Assembly: GCA_009782085.1 (NCBI GenBank)
Contig: WQUN01000201.1
Location: forward strand, 1 to 20,253
Direction: 5' to 3'
Length of the DNA: 20,253 bases
DNA from: Bacillota bacterium
Lineage (GTDB): Bacteria > Bacillota > Clostridia > Lachnospirales > WQUN01
In this document: in pieces, positions 14,622 through 20,253 of the stretch
How the letters are laid out: every line of letters starts with the position of its first letter
Numbering within the stretch: the first letter of the stretch is position 1
Notes under the pieces: model-generated
Told to the model about the DNA's origin: nothing
The model's database searches: none
The model's input: the letters and a program-made list of their open reading frames with translations, nothing else
Made by a program: the position numbers and the translations under genes

Positions 14622-14626
14622 ATATG

Positions 14627-15283
14627 ATGAGAAGTTACGCGAAGAACCAGAGGATAGACGTTTTTAGGTCGGAGCTGGCGGAGGGAGCGGATTTCAGCGG
14701 GGCTTTGGAGTTTCCGGCGCTGAGAAAGACAGATTTCAAGCCGGTACAGGCCGTTTCCTTTGACAAGGCGGCGAAAACGAAGTATTATCGGCAGTGGGTG
14801 CACTTTTATATTCACGACTACAGATTTGAAAGGGTGTGGAACAACCCTAAGCAATATCTCCCGCTGCTTAAACGGTTTGAAGGGGTAATAACGCCGGATT
14901 TCAGCTTGTACCGTGAACTGCCGCTTGTAATGCAGATGTGGAATACATATCGGAGCAGGACCATTGGATACTGGCTGCAGAATAACGGCGTGAACATCGT
15001 CCCGAATGTGCGTTGGGGAGACGAGCGAACATATGAATTCGCCTTTGATGGACTTGAACGGGGCGGGACGGTCGCTGTAAGCACATATGGGTGCATACGG
15101 AATAGGGCGGATCGGTATTACTTCGCGAAAGGCCTCGGGAAGATGGTCGAGGAACTGAGGCCGGAAACTATTGTGAATTATAGCTACACCCCGGATGATA
15201 TTTTTCTGGCTTATAAAAACCGGGGAATAAACGTGATCGAGATCGAGAATTATCACGAGACCCTCGGAAAGGCGGCCAAGTAA
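14627..15283 (+). CDS. DUF4417 protein, intact copy
   Basis: A 218-residue protein of the DUF4417 family, function unknown, often seen in phage-related regions. Signature blocks: FERVWNNPKQYLPLLKRFEG, VITPDFSLYRELPLVMQMWN, GYWLQNNGVNIVPNVRWGDE, STYGCIRNRADRYYFAKGL and NYSYTPDDIFLAYKNRGINV. I take ATG 14627 as start because it matches the spacing of the N-terminus of the deleted copy; ATG 14624 is equally placed for the GGGAGG site. It follows the portal gene by five bases, and its TAA overlaps the toxin ATG. The repeated DUF4417-toxin order suggests a role in handling, loading or exchanging the toxins; this is inference only. Confidence 0.85.
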   Translation: MRSYAKNQRIDVFRSELAEGADFSGALEFPALRKTDFKPVQAVSFDKAAKTKYYRQWVHFYIHDYRFERVWNNPKQYLPLLKRFEGVITPDFSLYRELPLVMQMWNTYRSRTIGYWLQNNGVNIVPNVRWGDERTYEFAFDGLERGGTVAVSTYGCIRNRADRYYFAKGLGKMVEELRPETIVNYSYTPDDIFLAYKNRGINVIEIENYHETLGKAAK

Positions 15284-15693
15284 TGGGCGGCTGCGCGGGG
15301 GGCGGGGGGTTCGGGGGAACCAAAGGCAGCGGATTATATCATCAGTATTCAGGCAATCTTTTGAAAGTTAATAATCCTGATGTAAACGCTGACAAGTTGG
15401 CACAAAGAATAAAAGGTGAATCGAGCGTAAAATTTGAAAATGACCCAAATGGAAAAGAATTTGATACTGTCAGTGACAAATATATTGCAGAAACAAAACC
15501 CGCATTGAAAACATTAAATACTCGTGTAAGAAAACAGATGAAAGCGGCGTTTGAAGCGGCAAAAGCAACTGGCAGATCAGTATATTATCATTTTGATGGA
15601 CAACCTGATAAGTCTGTGACCGACAAATTATACGAATATAGTACGAGATACGATGTTAAGCTAATAATAGACACGGTGCCGTTTAGAAAATAG
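15283..15693 (+). CDS. PD-(D/E)XK-type toxin (CdiA/Rhs C-terminal nuclease-like)
   Basis: A 136-residue toxin. The leader MGGCAGGGGFGGTKGSG nearly copies that of the first toxin. The domain resembles restriction-endonuclease-fold toxins found at CdiA or Rhs C-termini: VKFENDPNGKEFDTVSDKYI, AETKPAL, RKQMKAAFEAAKATGRSVYY, HFDGQPDKSV, then EYSTRYDVKLIIDT. The likely active site is D61, E70 and K72 (D-x8-E-x-K). Such toxins usually cut nucleic acid; tRNA cleavage is known for relatives, but the substrate here is not determined. The DNA is GC-rich through codon 17 and then abruptly AT-rich. Imm7 follows 11 bases downstream. Confidence 0.8.
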   Translation: MGGCAGGGGFGGTKGSGLYHQYSGNLLKVNNPDVNADKLAQRIKGESSVKFENDPNGKEFDTVSDKYIAETKPALKTLNTRVRKQMKAAFEAAKATGRSVYYHFDGQPDKSVTDKLYEYSTRYDVKLIIDTVPFRK

Positions 15694-15704
15694 GAGGGAT
15701 ATTC

Positions 15705-16103
15705 ATGTACGAATATCATGGATGGGCAACAATAAGGGAAACTTACTTAAACGATGACAACTTTGATGAAAAAATTGATGGGATCATTGACAAAATACAA
15801 GCAGAAATAGATAAGCTCGGTCTCGACAATGGTTTACTCGACTTACGCGCCGTAAACGGCGAGTACCAGCTCCATTTATCTGGATTGCTGAATCACAGTG
15901 GACAAAGAGCAAACGATATATATAGATTTTTCGAATATATATCAAATATTGCAATCGGTTCCTATGGACTGCTCTATGTTTTTGACGACGAGGATATGAA
16001 CGGCGATGAAAATGAATTTCAGGTTTATAAGCTGGCAAAAGGTAAATTTGAAAAAAAGAAAGATACATTACTATCGCCGTATATTCCTGTCGTTGAAGAA
16101 TGA
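15705..16103 (+). CDS. Imm7-family immunity protein
   Basis: A 132-residue acidic protein matching immunity family Imm7: N-terminal MYEYHGWATIRET, then NGLLDLRAVNGEYQLHLSGL, NHSGQRANDIYRFFEYI, the hallmark GSYGLLYVFDDEDM, EFQVYKLAKGKFEKKKD and C-terminal LSPYIPVVEE. Imm7 proteins neutralise the cognate toxin encoded just upstream, here the PD-(D/E)XK toxin. ATG 15705 follows TAGGAGGG at about 8 bases. The gene is AT-rich like the toxin domain, so the two probably arrived together. Confidence 0.88.
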   Translation: MYEYHGWATIRETYLNDDNFDEKIDGIIDKIQAEIDKLGLDNGLLDLRAVNGEYQLHLSGLLNHSGQRANDIYRFFEYISNIAIGSYGLLYVFDDEDMNGDENEFQVYKLAKGKFEKKKDTLLSPYIPVVEE

Positions 16104-16135
16104 GCTTTATGTTTGCCGGAGGGAGGTGAACTGGA

Positions 16136-16732
16136 ATGAACTCTGAAAATGAGATAAATGCCGGGACGGACGGCGAAAACGCGGCCGCGGCGGAGGCTTC
16201 GGGCCATGCGGAGCCGGGCGGCGCGGATTGCGGCAACGACGCGCCGGGGGAAAGGGATAAAACGGCCGGGGAGCCGGAAGATGCGGCGGCGAAAATCGCC
16301 CGGCTGGAGGCGGAGCTTGGGAGGATAAAGGCGGCGCTGACGGAGCTTGGCGGGGAGTTTACGGCCGCGGCCGACGGACGGATATACGCGCTCGTCGGCA
16401 AGCTGGTTGCCGAGAAAGAGGCCGCGCGGGAGGAGAACGCGAGGCTGCGCGTGGAGTTCGCGGTGGCGGACGCGCTACGGGCGGCAGGGGCCAGGAACGG
16501 GAAAGTCGTTGAGGCGCTTCTGGACATAAAGCGGATCGGCGTGGACGTGGACGGGAACGTGCAGGGGCTGGAGACGCAGATCAAAGCGCTCAGGCGGAGC
16601 GATCCGTATTTGTTCGAGGGCGGGGCCGCCGGAACCGGGAACGCGAGGAGCCTCGGGCGGACGCTTAAGGGCGGCGAGGCGGAGAGCCTGGGGAAAAGGC
16701 TTGGGGCGCTGGCAGGAAAGCGCGGTAGGTAA
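16136..16732 (+). CDS. Phage scaffolding protein, GP20 type
   Basis: A 198-residue head assembly scaffold. A disordered acidic N-terminus is followed by a coiled coil (AAAKIARLEAELGRIKAALT; LVAEKEAAREENARLRVEFA) and the C-terminal family block ALRAAGARNGKVVEALLDIK, VDVDGNVQGLETQIKALRR, DPYLF. Scaffolds of this kind guide capsid assembly and are absent from mature heads. ATG 16136 follows GGAGGTGA at 9 bases. It is GC-rich again, marking the return to phage backbone after the toxin cassette. An array of 7-bp repeats begins directly after its stop. Confidence 0.82.
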   Translation: MNSENEINAGTDGENAAAAEASGHAEPGGADCGNDAPGERDKTAGEPEDAAAKIARLEAELGRIKAALTELGGEFTAAADGRIYALVGKLVAEKEAAREENARLRVEFAVADALRAAGARNGKVVEALLDIKRIGVDVDGNVQGLETQIKALRRSDPYLFEGGAAGTGNARSLGRTLKGGEAESLGKRLGALAGKRGR

Positions 16733-16733
16733 A

Positions 16734-16845
16734 AGATAACAGATAACAGGTAACAGGTAACAGATAACAGATAACAGATAACAGATAACAGATAACAGAT
16801 AACAGGTAACAGGTAACAGGTAACAGATAACAGATAACGGGTAAT
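16734..16845. repeat. Heptanucleotide tandem array 1
   Basis: Fifteen full units of AGATAAC or AGGTAAC plus one decayed unit start two bases after the scaffold stop. The 7-base period cannot keep a reading frame. Two unit types occur in blocks (2 AGATAAC, 2 AGGTAAC, 6 AGATAAC, 3 AGGTAAC, 2 AGATAAC), which fits block duplication by slippage. Confidence 0.92.
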
Positions 16846-16877
16846 GTATCCAACTTTTTTACGAGCGAGGGTCGCCA

Positions 16878-16983
16878 AATACGAATCTTAGATTAAAACT
16901 TCACAGGCGGAGCGCAGCAAAACGCCAGATGGCGTTTTGCGTTCTGAGCGACAGACTGTGAAGATTTTAATAAAGATTCGAAT
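16878..16983. repeat. Hairpin element with nested stem, copy 1
   Basis: Outer arms of about 29 bases (16878-16906 and 16956-16983) begin AATACGAATCT and end TTCACAG. They match the arms of the element at 17523-17586. Between them is a 49-base insert carrying its own 10-bp stem GCAAAACGCC/GGCGTTTTGC (16917-16940). No coding sequence is seen in 16733-17161. Confidence 0.78.
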
Positions 16984-17017
16984 AGAGGGCGGCTTTTGTT
17001 ATATGGAGCGCATATGG

Positions 17018-17127
17018 GGCAATAAAGTCGTTTCGATTTGAAATGAGCTGAAAACGAGCGCGGGACGACCGATGTTCAATCGCGCGAAGTTTGAAGCTCA
17101 ATTTCAAACGAAACGACGATACTTGCC
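17018..17127. repeat. 110-bp stem-loop before the decoration gene
   Basis: The arms (17018-17049 and 17095-17127) pair over about 30 bases, with the shared motif GTCGTTTCG and TTTGAAAT in both. A second inner stem is formed by GAGCGCG and CGCGCGAAG. It lies in the leader of the 17162 gene and could act as an RNA structure or be a mobile hairpin. Confidence 0.65.
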
Positions 17128-17161
17128 GCCGCGCTCCAAATTTATTTTAAGGGGTGTGTAT

Positions 17162-17524
17162 ATGGGAAAGGTCAGGAAAACGCAGGCCGCGCGGGGGACC
17201 GAGATATTGAGGTACGGTCTGTATCAGGCGGCGCCGGTGACGGTGTCGGACGCAGGGATCGCGGTTATTAACGGCGCGAAGGTCGCCAAGGCGGGGACGA
17301 TCGTCGGCGGCGTCGGCGGGAAACGGCTGGCGGACGCGTCGGTCGCCGTCGCGGCGGCGAACGGGAGCGGCGCGGAGGGCGTGCTGCTCTATGACGTGGA
17401 CGTGACGGACGGGCCGGCGGAGGGAAGCATGGTCGTGTTCGGATTCGTCGATTTGGCGAAACTGCCGGAAGCGCCCACGGCCGCGGCGGCGCAGGCGCTG
17501 CGGATGGTGCAGTTTTTGGCGTAA
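17162..17524 (+). CDS. Probable phage head decoration/stabilising protein
   Basis: A 120-residue protein lying between scaffold and major capsid genes, the usual place of head decoration proteins. It is Ala/Gly/Val-rich and looks all-beta (APVTVSDAGIAVINGAKVAK; TIVGGVGG; EGVLLYDVDVTDGPAEGSMV; FVDLAKLP), ending ALRMVQFLA. ATG 17162 follows AAGGGGTG at 5-6 bases; the in-frame ATG at 17072 lies inside the stem-loop arm region and is rejected. Its TAA is the first part of a hairpin element. Assignment is by position and composition; no signature motif is decisive. Confidence 0.6.
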   Translation: MGKVRKTQAARGTEILRYGLYQAAPVTVSDAGIAVINGAKVAKAGTIVGGVGGKRLADASVAVAAANGSGAEGVLLYDVDVTDGPAEGSMVVFGFVDLAKLPEAPTAAAAQALRMVQFLA

Positions 17525-17586
17525 TACGAATCTCAGATTAAAACTTCACAGGCATGACTGTGAAGATTTTAATCGAGATTCGTATT
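17523..17586. repeat. Hairpin element, copy 2
   Basis: 29-base arms (17523-17551 and 17558-17586) pair almost perfectly, with one bulged base on each side, around a 6-base loop GCATGA. It is a simple version of the element at 16878-16983 without the inner insert. The left arm includes the stop codon of the upstream gene. It may work as a terminator-like or RNA-processing hairpin between decoration and capsid genes. Confidence 0.8.
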
Positions 17587-17617
17587 AGTTATTACATTAT
17601 TTTAAGGGGGAAAAGGC

Positions 17618-18652
17618 ATGGCTGGAATTTTTGATTATGTGACCGCTGCGGAGATGTGTAGCTATTACGGCGTCGTAAACGGCGGAAACGCGGCGTATCT
17701 GGGGGATACGCTGTTTCCGGCGGACAAGCGGCTTGGGCTGGATCTGAGCTGGTTCAAGGGGTCGAAGGGGCTGCCTGTGGTTCTCAAGGCGGCGGCGTTC
17801 GACACTGGCGCTCCGCTCCGGAACCGGATCGGCGTAGAGAAGGTCGAGGCGGAGATGCCCTATTTCAAGGAGGCCACGCTCATTAAAGAGCGCGACAGGC
17901 AGGATCTGAACAAGATCATTGGGAGCGGGAACCAGAGCTATATCGACCTGGTTTTGAAGCGGATATTCGACGATAACCTGGCGCTTATCGACGGGGCCAG
18001 GGCGCAGCTCGAGCGCATGAGGATGCAGCTTTTGTCCGACGGGGGCATAGAGATCGCGTCGAACGGGATCGCCTTGGAGTACGACTATCAGATGGACCCG
18101 ATGCACGTCGGGACGGCGGCGGCGCCCTGGAGCGACACGGAGGGGTCGAACCCCGTCGAGGACTTGCAGGAATGGATGGACGTCATCGAGAACGACACCG
18201 GCGTGAGGCCGGCGCGGGGCATATGCTCGCGCAAGACGTGGAACTATCTGCTGAGGAACAAGGCGATAAAGGCCGACCTCTCGGCGACGGCGGGGGACAG
18301 GCTGTTCGTGCTCGACGACGTGATGGCGCAGTATCTGATGAGCAGGCTGGGGCTGGACATGAAAATCTACGGCAGGAAGTTCATCGACGAGGCGGGCGCG
18401 CCGACGGCGTTCTACCCGGACGGGCGCGTGACGCTGATGCCGGAGGAGGCGCTCGGGACGACGTGGTTCGGCACGACGCCGGAGGAGTCCGACCTTTTGG
18501 GGAGCGCGGCGGCGAACGTATGCGTCGTGGAGACTGGGATCGCCGTCACCACCGTGAAAAAGACCGACCCGGTGAACGTGGAGACGAAGGTCACGATGAT
18601 CGCGCTGCCGTCGTTTGAACGAGTAGACGAAGTATTTATAGGCAAGGTGTGA
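17618..18652 (+). CDS. Phage major capsid protein, GpE family
   Basis: A 344-residue main shell protein of the lambda GpE-like capsid family. Family features: LGDTLFPADKRLGLDLSWFK near the N-terminus, VVLKAAAFDTGAPLRNRIG, EAEMPYFKEATLIKERDRQD, the middle YDYQMDP, WMDVIENDTGVRPARGICS, and the C-terminal GRVTLMPEEALGTTWFGTTP with AVTTVKKTDPVNVETKVTMI. Full length with no break. ATG 17618 follows AAGGGGGAAAAGG. Strong GC-rich coding bias. It is convergent with the small minus-strand regulator at 18695. Confidence 0.9.
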   Translation: MAGIFDYVTAAEMCSYYGVVNGGNAAYLGDTLFPADKRLGLDLSWFKGSKGLPVVLKAAAFDTGAPLRNRIGVEKVEAEMPYFKEATLIKERDRQDLNKIIGSGNQSYIDLVLKRIFDDNLALIDGARAQLERMRMQLLSDGGIEIASNGIALEYDYQMDPMHVGTAAAPWSDTEGSNPVEDLQEWMDVIENDTGVRPARGICSRKTWNYLLRNKAIKADLSATAGDRLFVLDDVMAQYLMSRLGLDMKIYGRKFIDEAGAPTAFYPDGRVTLMPEEALGTTWFGTTPEESDLLGSAAANVCVVETGIAVTTVKKTDPVNVETKVTMIALPSFERVDEVFIGKV

Positions 18653-18663
18653 AAAAATTACGG

Positions 18664-18688
18664 GTAATTAACGGGAAAATTACTTTTT
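18664..18688 (+). terminator. Weak intrinsic terminator after the capsid gene
   Basis: The AT-rich stem GTAATT/AATTAC with loop AACGGGAA is followed by TTTTT. The stem is weak; it may only reduce read-through between the convergent capsid and regulator genes. Confidence 0.35.
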
Positions 18689-18694
18689 ACCGGA

Positions 18695-18895
18695 TTAAGG
18701 ACTGAAAGATAGGTGGATTTTTTGCCTGGGTTTTGCATTTTCGATGACACCGTGCTTCTTTTCGTAAAGCTCGACACAATTGCGGATGAGAACAAGAATT
18801 TCGCTGTTCGCGGAACGGCCGTCATATGAGGCGACAACGTGCAGCTTGTTTAGGAGTTCGTCATCTATCCTAATAGAGAGGCTTTTCATGGACAA
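18695..18895 (-). CDS. Ribbon-helix-helix (Arc-type) DNA-binding protein
   Basis: A 66-residue protein with the Arc/CopG fold pattern: the beta strand KSLSIRIDDELLNKL, a helix VASYDGRSANSEILVLI and a second helix VELYEKKHG. It probably acts as a dimeric repressor. TTG 18895 is chosen as start because GGGGAG lies 8 bases upstream; from the ATG at 18889 the spacing would be 14. It is on the strand opposite to the head operon and is less GC-rich. A dyad just upstream is a likely operator. It may control itself or the second half of the structural operon. Confidence 0.8.
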   Translation of the reverse strand: MSMKSLSIRIDDELLNKLHVVASYDGRSANSEILVLIRNCVELYEKKHGVIENAKPRQKIHLSFSP

Positions 18896-18906
18896 TTCGA
18901 ATGCTC

Positions 18907-18956
18907 CCCGGACAAAAATGGTGTTATGTTATTCTATAACGTCTTTTTGTTCCGGG
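18907..18956. promoter_or_regulatory. Nested dyad upstream of the RHH gene (candidate operator)
   Basis: Outer arms CCCGGACAAAAA (18907-18918) and TTTTTGTTCCGGG (18944-18956) enclose an inner dyad GTTAT/ATAAC (18923-18940). The site lies just before the RHH start and overlaps its ribosome site, as expected for autoregulation. The segment 18957-19041 holds no gene I can support. Confidence 0.55.
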
Positions 18957-19041
18957 TGAACATTTGAATGCAAAATATGTCTACAATGCGGCTATTCATT
19001 GAGCACCAACAGAGTACCTTCGAAAACCAATTAATCCCAGT

Positions 19042-19130
19042 TGTCACCCTGAGCGAAGCGAAGGGTCTTAATCCCAAAATTGCGACGTAACTATGGGGGG
19101 AAGATTCTTCGCTAACGCTCAGAATGACAG
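19042..19130. repeat. Hairpin repeat of the GAGCGAAGCGAAGG type, copy 2
   Basis: The left arm 19042-19069 (TGTCACCCTGAGCGAAGCG) and right arm 19101-19130 (ending AGAATGACAG) match the 128-183 element, but with a 31-base centre instead of 3. It sits between the RHH gene and the next plus-strand gene. Confidence 0.75.
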
Positions 19131-19189
19131 CTCCTATACGGTTTTCGACTTTCCGAGGGAACTCACAACAGTATGGGGAGGTATTTGGT

Positions 19190-19375
19190 ATGAAAAAAAC
19201 CGGGTTTGAGGAGTTAAAGAGAACAGAGACCGGGAGCGGCAAAACGGCGAAGGATACGCCGGCAGAGGGAGCAAAGGCGGGTGAGGCGGTTGGAAGCGGA
19301 GCCGAGGCAAACAAAAGCGGCGGAAGAGGAAGAGGCAAGGCAGCTGGAGCGGCGGGAAAAGGCGGAAAGGCTTAA
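19190..19375 (+). CDS. Small Gly/Ala/Lys-rich ORF, possibly the 5' part of a frameshifted gene
   Basis: ATG 19190 follows a strong GGGGAGG at 9 bases. The peptide MKKTGFEELKRTETGSGKTA is credible, but the last third (GGRGRGKAAGAAGKGGK) looks like an out-of-frame reading, while the other frame there encodes a coiled coil. The gene at 19281 overlaps it by 95 bases. Either these are two overlapping genes or one gene joined by a frameshift between 19218 and about 19280, the stretch where both frames are open before the 19281 GTG. Confidence 0.45.
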   Translation: MKKTGFEELKRTETGSGKTAKDTPAEGAKAGEAVGSGAEANKSGGRGRGKAAGAAGKGGKA

Positions 19376-19616
19376 ACTGATCCTGAGGGAAAAGAACGAG
19401 CCGTTTTTCAGCGACGAGGAGATCGTTTTTATGCTGCAGGAGGCGGACTGGGACATACGGAAGGCGGCTTACGCGGGATTTCTGCGCAAGGCGGAGGACG
19501 ATTCGCTGAGGATGCCGTCGGGCTTGAGCGCGCCGAGCGGCCGGAAATACTGGCTCGCCCTGGCGGGGAAGTACAGGCGGAACCGGGGCGGGGAGATAAA
19601 AGCAGGTAACAGATAA
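19281..19616 (+). CDS. Probable phage head-tail connector protein
   Basis: A 111-residue protein: a charged coiled-coil start (KAAEEEEARQLERREKAERL), then a helical domain (NEPFFSDEEIVFMLQEADWD; IRKAAYAGFLRKAEDDSL) and SGLSAPSGRKYWLALAGKYR, the pattern seen in small head-tail connector/completion proteins after capsid genes. GTG 19281 has a GGGAG site at 9 bases. The start is uncertain: the frame is open back to 19218, and the better ribosome site belongs to the other frame at 19190. Tandem 7-bp repeats begin within its last codons (19604), altering the C-terminus to AGNR. Confidence 0.65.
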   Translation: MRRLEAEPRQTKAAEEEEARQLERREKAERLKLILREKNEPFFSDEEIVFMLQEADWDIRKAAYAGFLRKAEDDSLRMPSGLSAPSGRKYWLALAGKYRRNRGGEIKAGNR

Positions 19617-19673
19617 CAGATAACAGATAACAGAGAACAGAGAACAGGTAACAGGGAACAGGTAATAGGTAAC
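19604..19673. repeat. Heptanucleotide tandem array 2
   Basis: Ten 7-base units of the same family as 16734-16845 (AGGTAAC, AGATAAC, AGAGAAC, AGGGAAC variants). The array overlaps the last codons and stop of the connector gene and ends 19 bases before the next GTG start, just ahead of its ribosome site. Units are more diverged than in array 1. Confidence 0.9.
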
Positions 19674-19692
19674 AAGAAAGGGAGCGGTCGAT

Positions 19693-20052
19693 GTGGACAT
19701 CGGGCGAGAACGGCTGGCGGCGGCGGTCCGGAGGGCGGTCAGGAGGCTTCCGGACACGGTCGTCGTGGAGAGGGCCGCGCGGAACGAGTTCGGCGAGCCG
19801 GACAGATGGGAGTTCGTGGCCAGGCTGAAGGGGCATTTCTATGTAAGGAAGAACGCCTATATCTCGGAGGTGCTGACGGAGGCCGGAAGCGCGAAAACGA
19901 ACAACACGGAGAGGTTTTTGACCGCGGCGGACGGCGATGCCCGGAAGGTTAGAGAGGGCGACGAGTTCGCGATATACGGCGTGAGGTACAAAATCACGGA
20001 CGTCGGGAACGGGCTGGACGTATATTTTGACTTTTCGCTGGCGAGGGTGTGA
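19693..20052 (+). CDS. Phage head-tail adaptor-like protein
   Basis: A 119-residue protein in the place of head-closure/head-tail joining proteins. It has the typical pattern RRLPDTVVVERAARNEFGEP, WEFVARLKGHFYVRKN, a central TNNTERFLTAADGDA and the C-terminal FAIYGVRYKITDVGNGLDVY, a small beta-barrel-like pattern. GTG 19693 follows GGGAG at 8 bases. An ATG two bases earlier opens another frame and is rejected. The next gene follows directly. Family assignment rests on pattern and order. Confidence 0.65.
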   Translation: MDIGRERLAAAVRRAVRRLPDTVVVERAARNEFGEPDRWEFVARLKGHFYVRKNAYISEVLTEAGSAKTNNTERFLTAADGDARKVREGDEFAIYGVRYKITDVGNGLDVYFDFSLARV

Positions 20053-20071
20053 TGTTCTGGACGGGATCAAA

Positions 20072-20253
20072 GTGGACGCGCAGGAGGTGCTGCGCGGGCT
20101 GGAGCGGCATTTGGGCGAGGCTATGGCCGGGATCGGGGAGTACGGGAAGCAGGCGGGGGAGCGGCTCGCGGAATGGGCCAGGAACCCGCCGTTTCCGTAC
20201 GCGCCGGAAAAGCAATACACGGAGAGGGAAATTGTGTTGTTCAAGACGCTCGC
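20072..20253 (+). CDS. Phage HK97 gp10-like protein, N-terminal part
   Basis: The open frame runs off the right edge. Residues include VDAQEVLRGLERHLGEAMAG, then YGKQAGERLAEWARNPPFPY. The helical start with an ALG/KQAGERL-type repeat, right after the connector genes, fits the HK97 gp10/tail-completion family. GTG 20072 is the first standard start in this frame; the frame is already open upstream through CTG 20057, and the ATG at 20052 that overlaps the preceding stop belongs to a different frame. A start error or small frameshift is possible. Confidence 0.55.
   Translation, partial: MDAQEVLRGLERHLGEAMAGIGEYGKQAGERLAEWARNPPFPYAPEKQYTEREIVLFKTL

Noticed and set aside
14312..14623. Long N-terminal extension of the DUF4417 frame inside the portal gene
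   Set aside because: It overlaps the portal C-terminus out of frame and has no ribosome site. The deleted DUF4417 copy begins at the position matching 14627.
16734..16845. The 7-bp array as a CRISPR or an origin iteron set
   Set aside because: Units are directly adjacent without spacers, and no replication gene or cas gene is nearby. Simple slippage repeats explain it.
15784..16878. A minus-strand frame with many CYLLSV repeats
   Set aside because: Its repetitive hydrophobic start is just the 7-bp array translated, and the rest opposes the scaffold and Imm7 genes. It is not a membrane protein gene.

Overview
The window looks like chromosomal DNA from a fairly GC-rich Clostridia-type Firmicute. 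This rests on protein types (a CD3324-family regulator, a bacterial endonuclease Q, SPP1/GP20-type phage head proteins, Imm7) and on strong Shine-Dalgarno sites, not on any rRNA marker, so the exact lineage is open. No tRNA, rRNA, CRISPR array, integrase, transposase or recognisable terminase was found.

Positions 1-11210 are host chromosome. There is the tail of an unidentified gene, then a minus-strand endonuclease Q (deaminated-base repair). After a leader with a hairpin comes a small CD3324-family regulator closed by a strong terminator. Next is a plus-strand run: leuS (leucyl-tRNA synthetase), a chemoreceptor with a very long repetitive C-terminal tail, folC, a 53-codon gene, and a membrane-anchored zinc-ribbon/TPR protein, ended by a clear terminator.

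Positions about 11400 to the window end hold a phage-type head operon: SPP1-family portal, GP20 scaffold, probable decoration protein, GpE-type major capsid and head-tail connectors. It begins without a visible terminase or integrase. Where a MuF-type minor head protein would be expected (between portal and scaffold) there is instead DUF4417, then a small PD-(D/E)XK toxin, then an Imm7 immunity gene. A second cassette of the same plan lies before the portal: a DUF4417 gene with an internal deletion, a polymorphic toxin type 50 protein, then two paralogous probable immunity genes. Both toxins begin with the same glycine-rich leader and both are joined to DUF4417 by a TAATG overlap. Past the leader the DNA turns markedly AT-rich. 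This reads as an exchangeable effector module (constant DUF4417 plus leader, variable toxin/immunity) wired into phage head genes, and it is the best candidate here for an undescribed system.

The noncoding spaces are rich in structure: two copies of an 80-90 bp palindromic element, two copies of a 64-106 bp hairpin flanking the decoration gene, a further 110-bp stem-loop, two arrays of a 7-bp unit, two copies of a GAGCGAAGCGAAGG-type hairpin, and two copies of a 24-bp dyad repeat.
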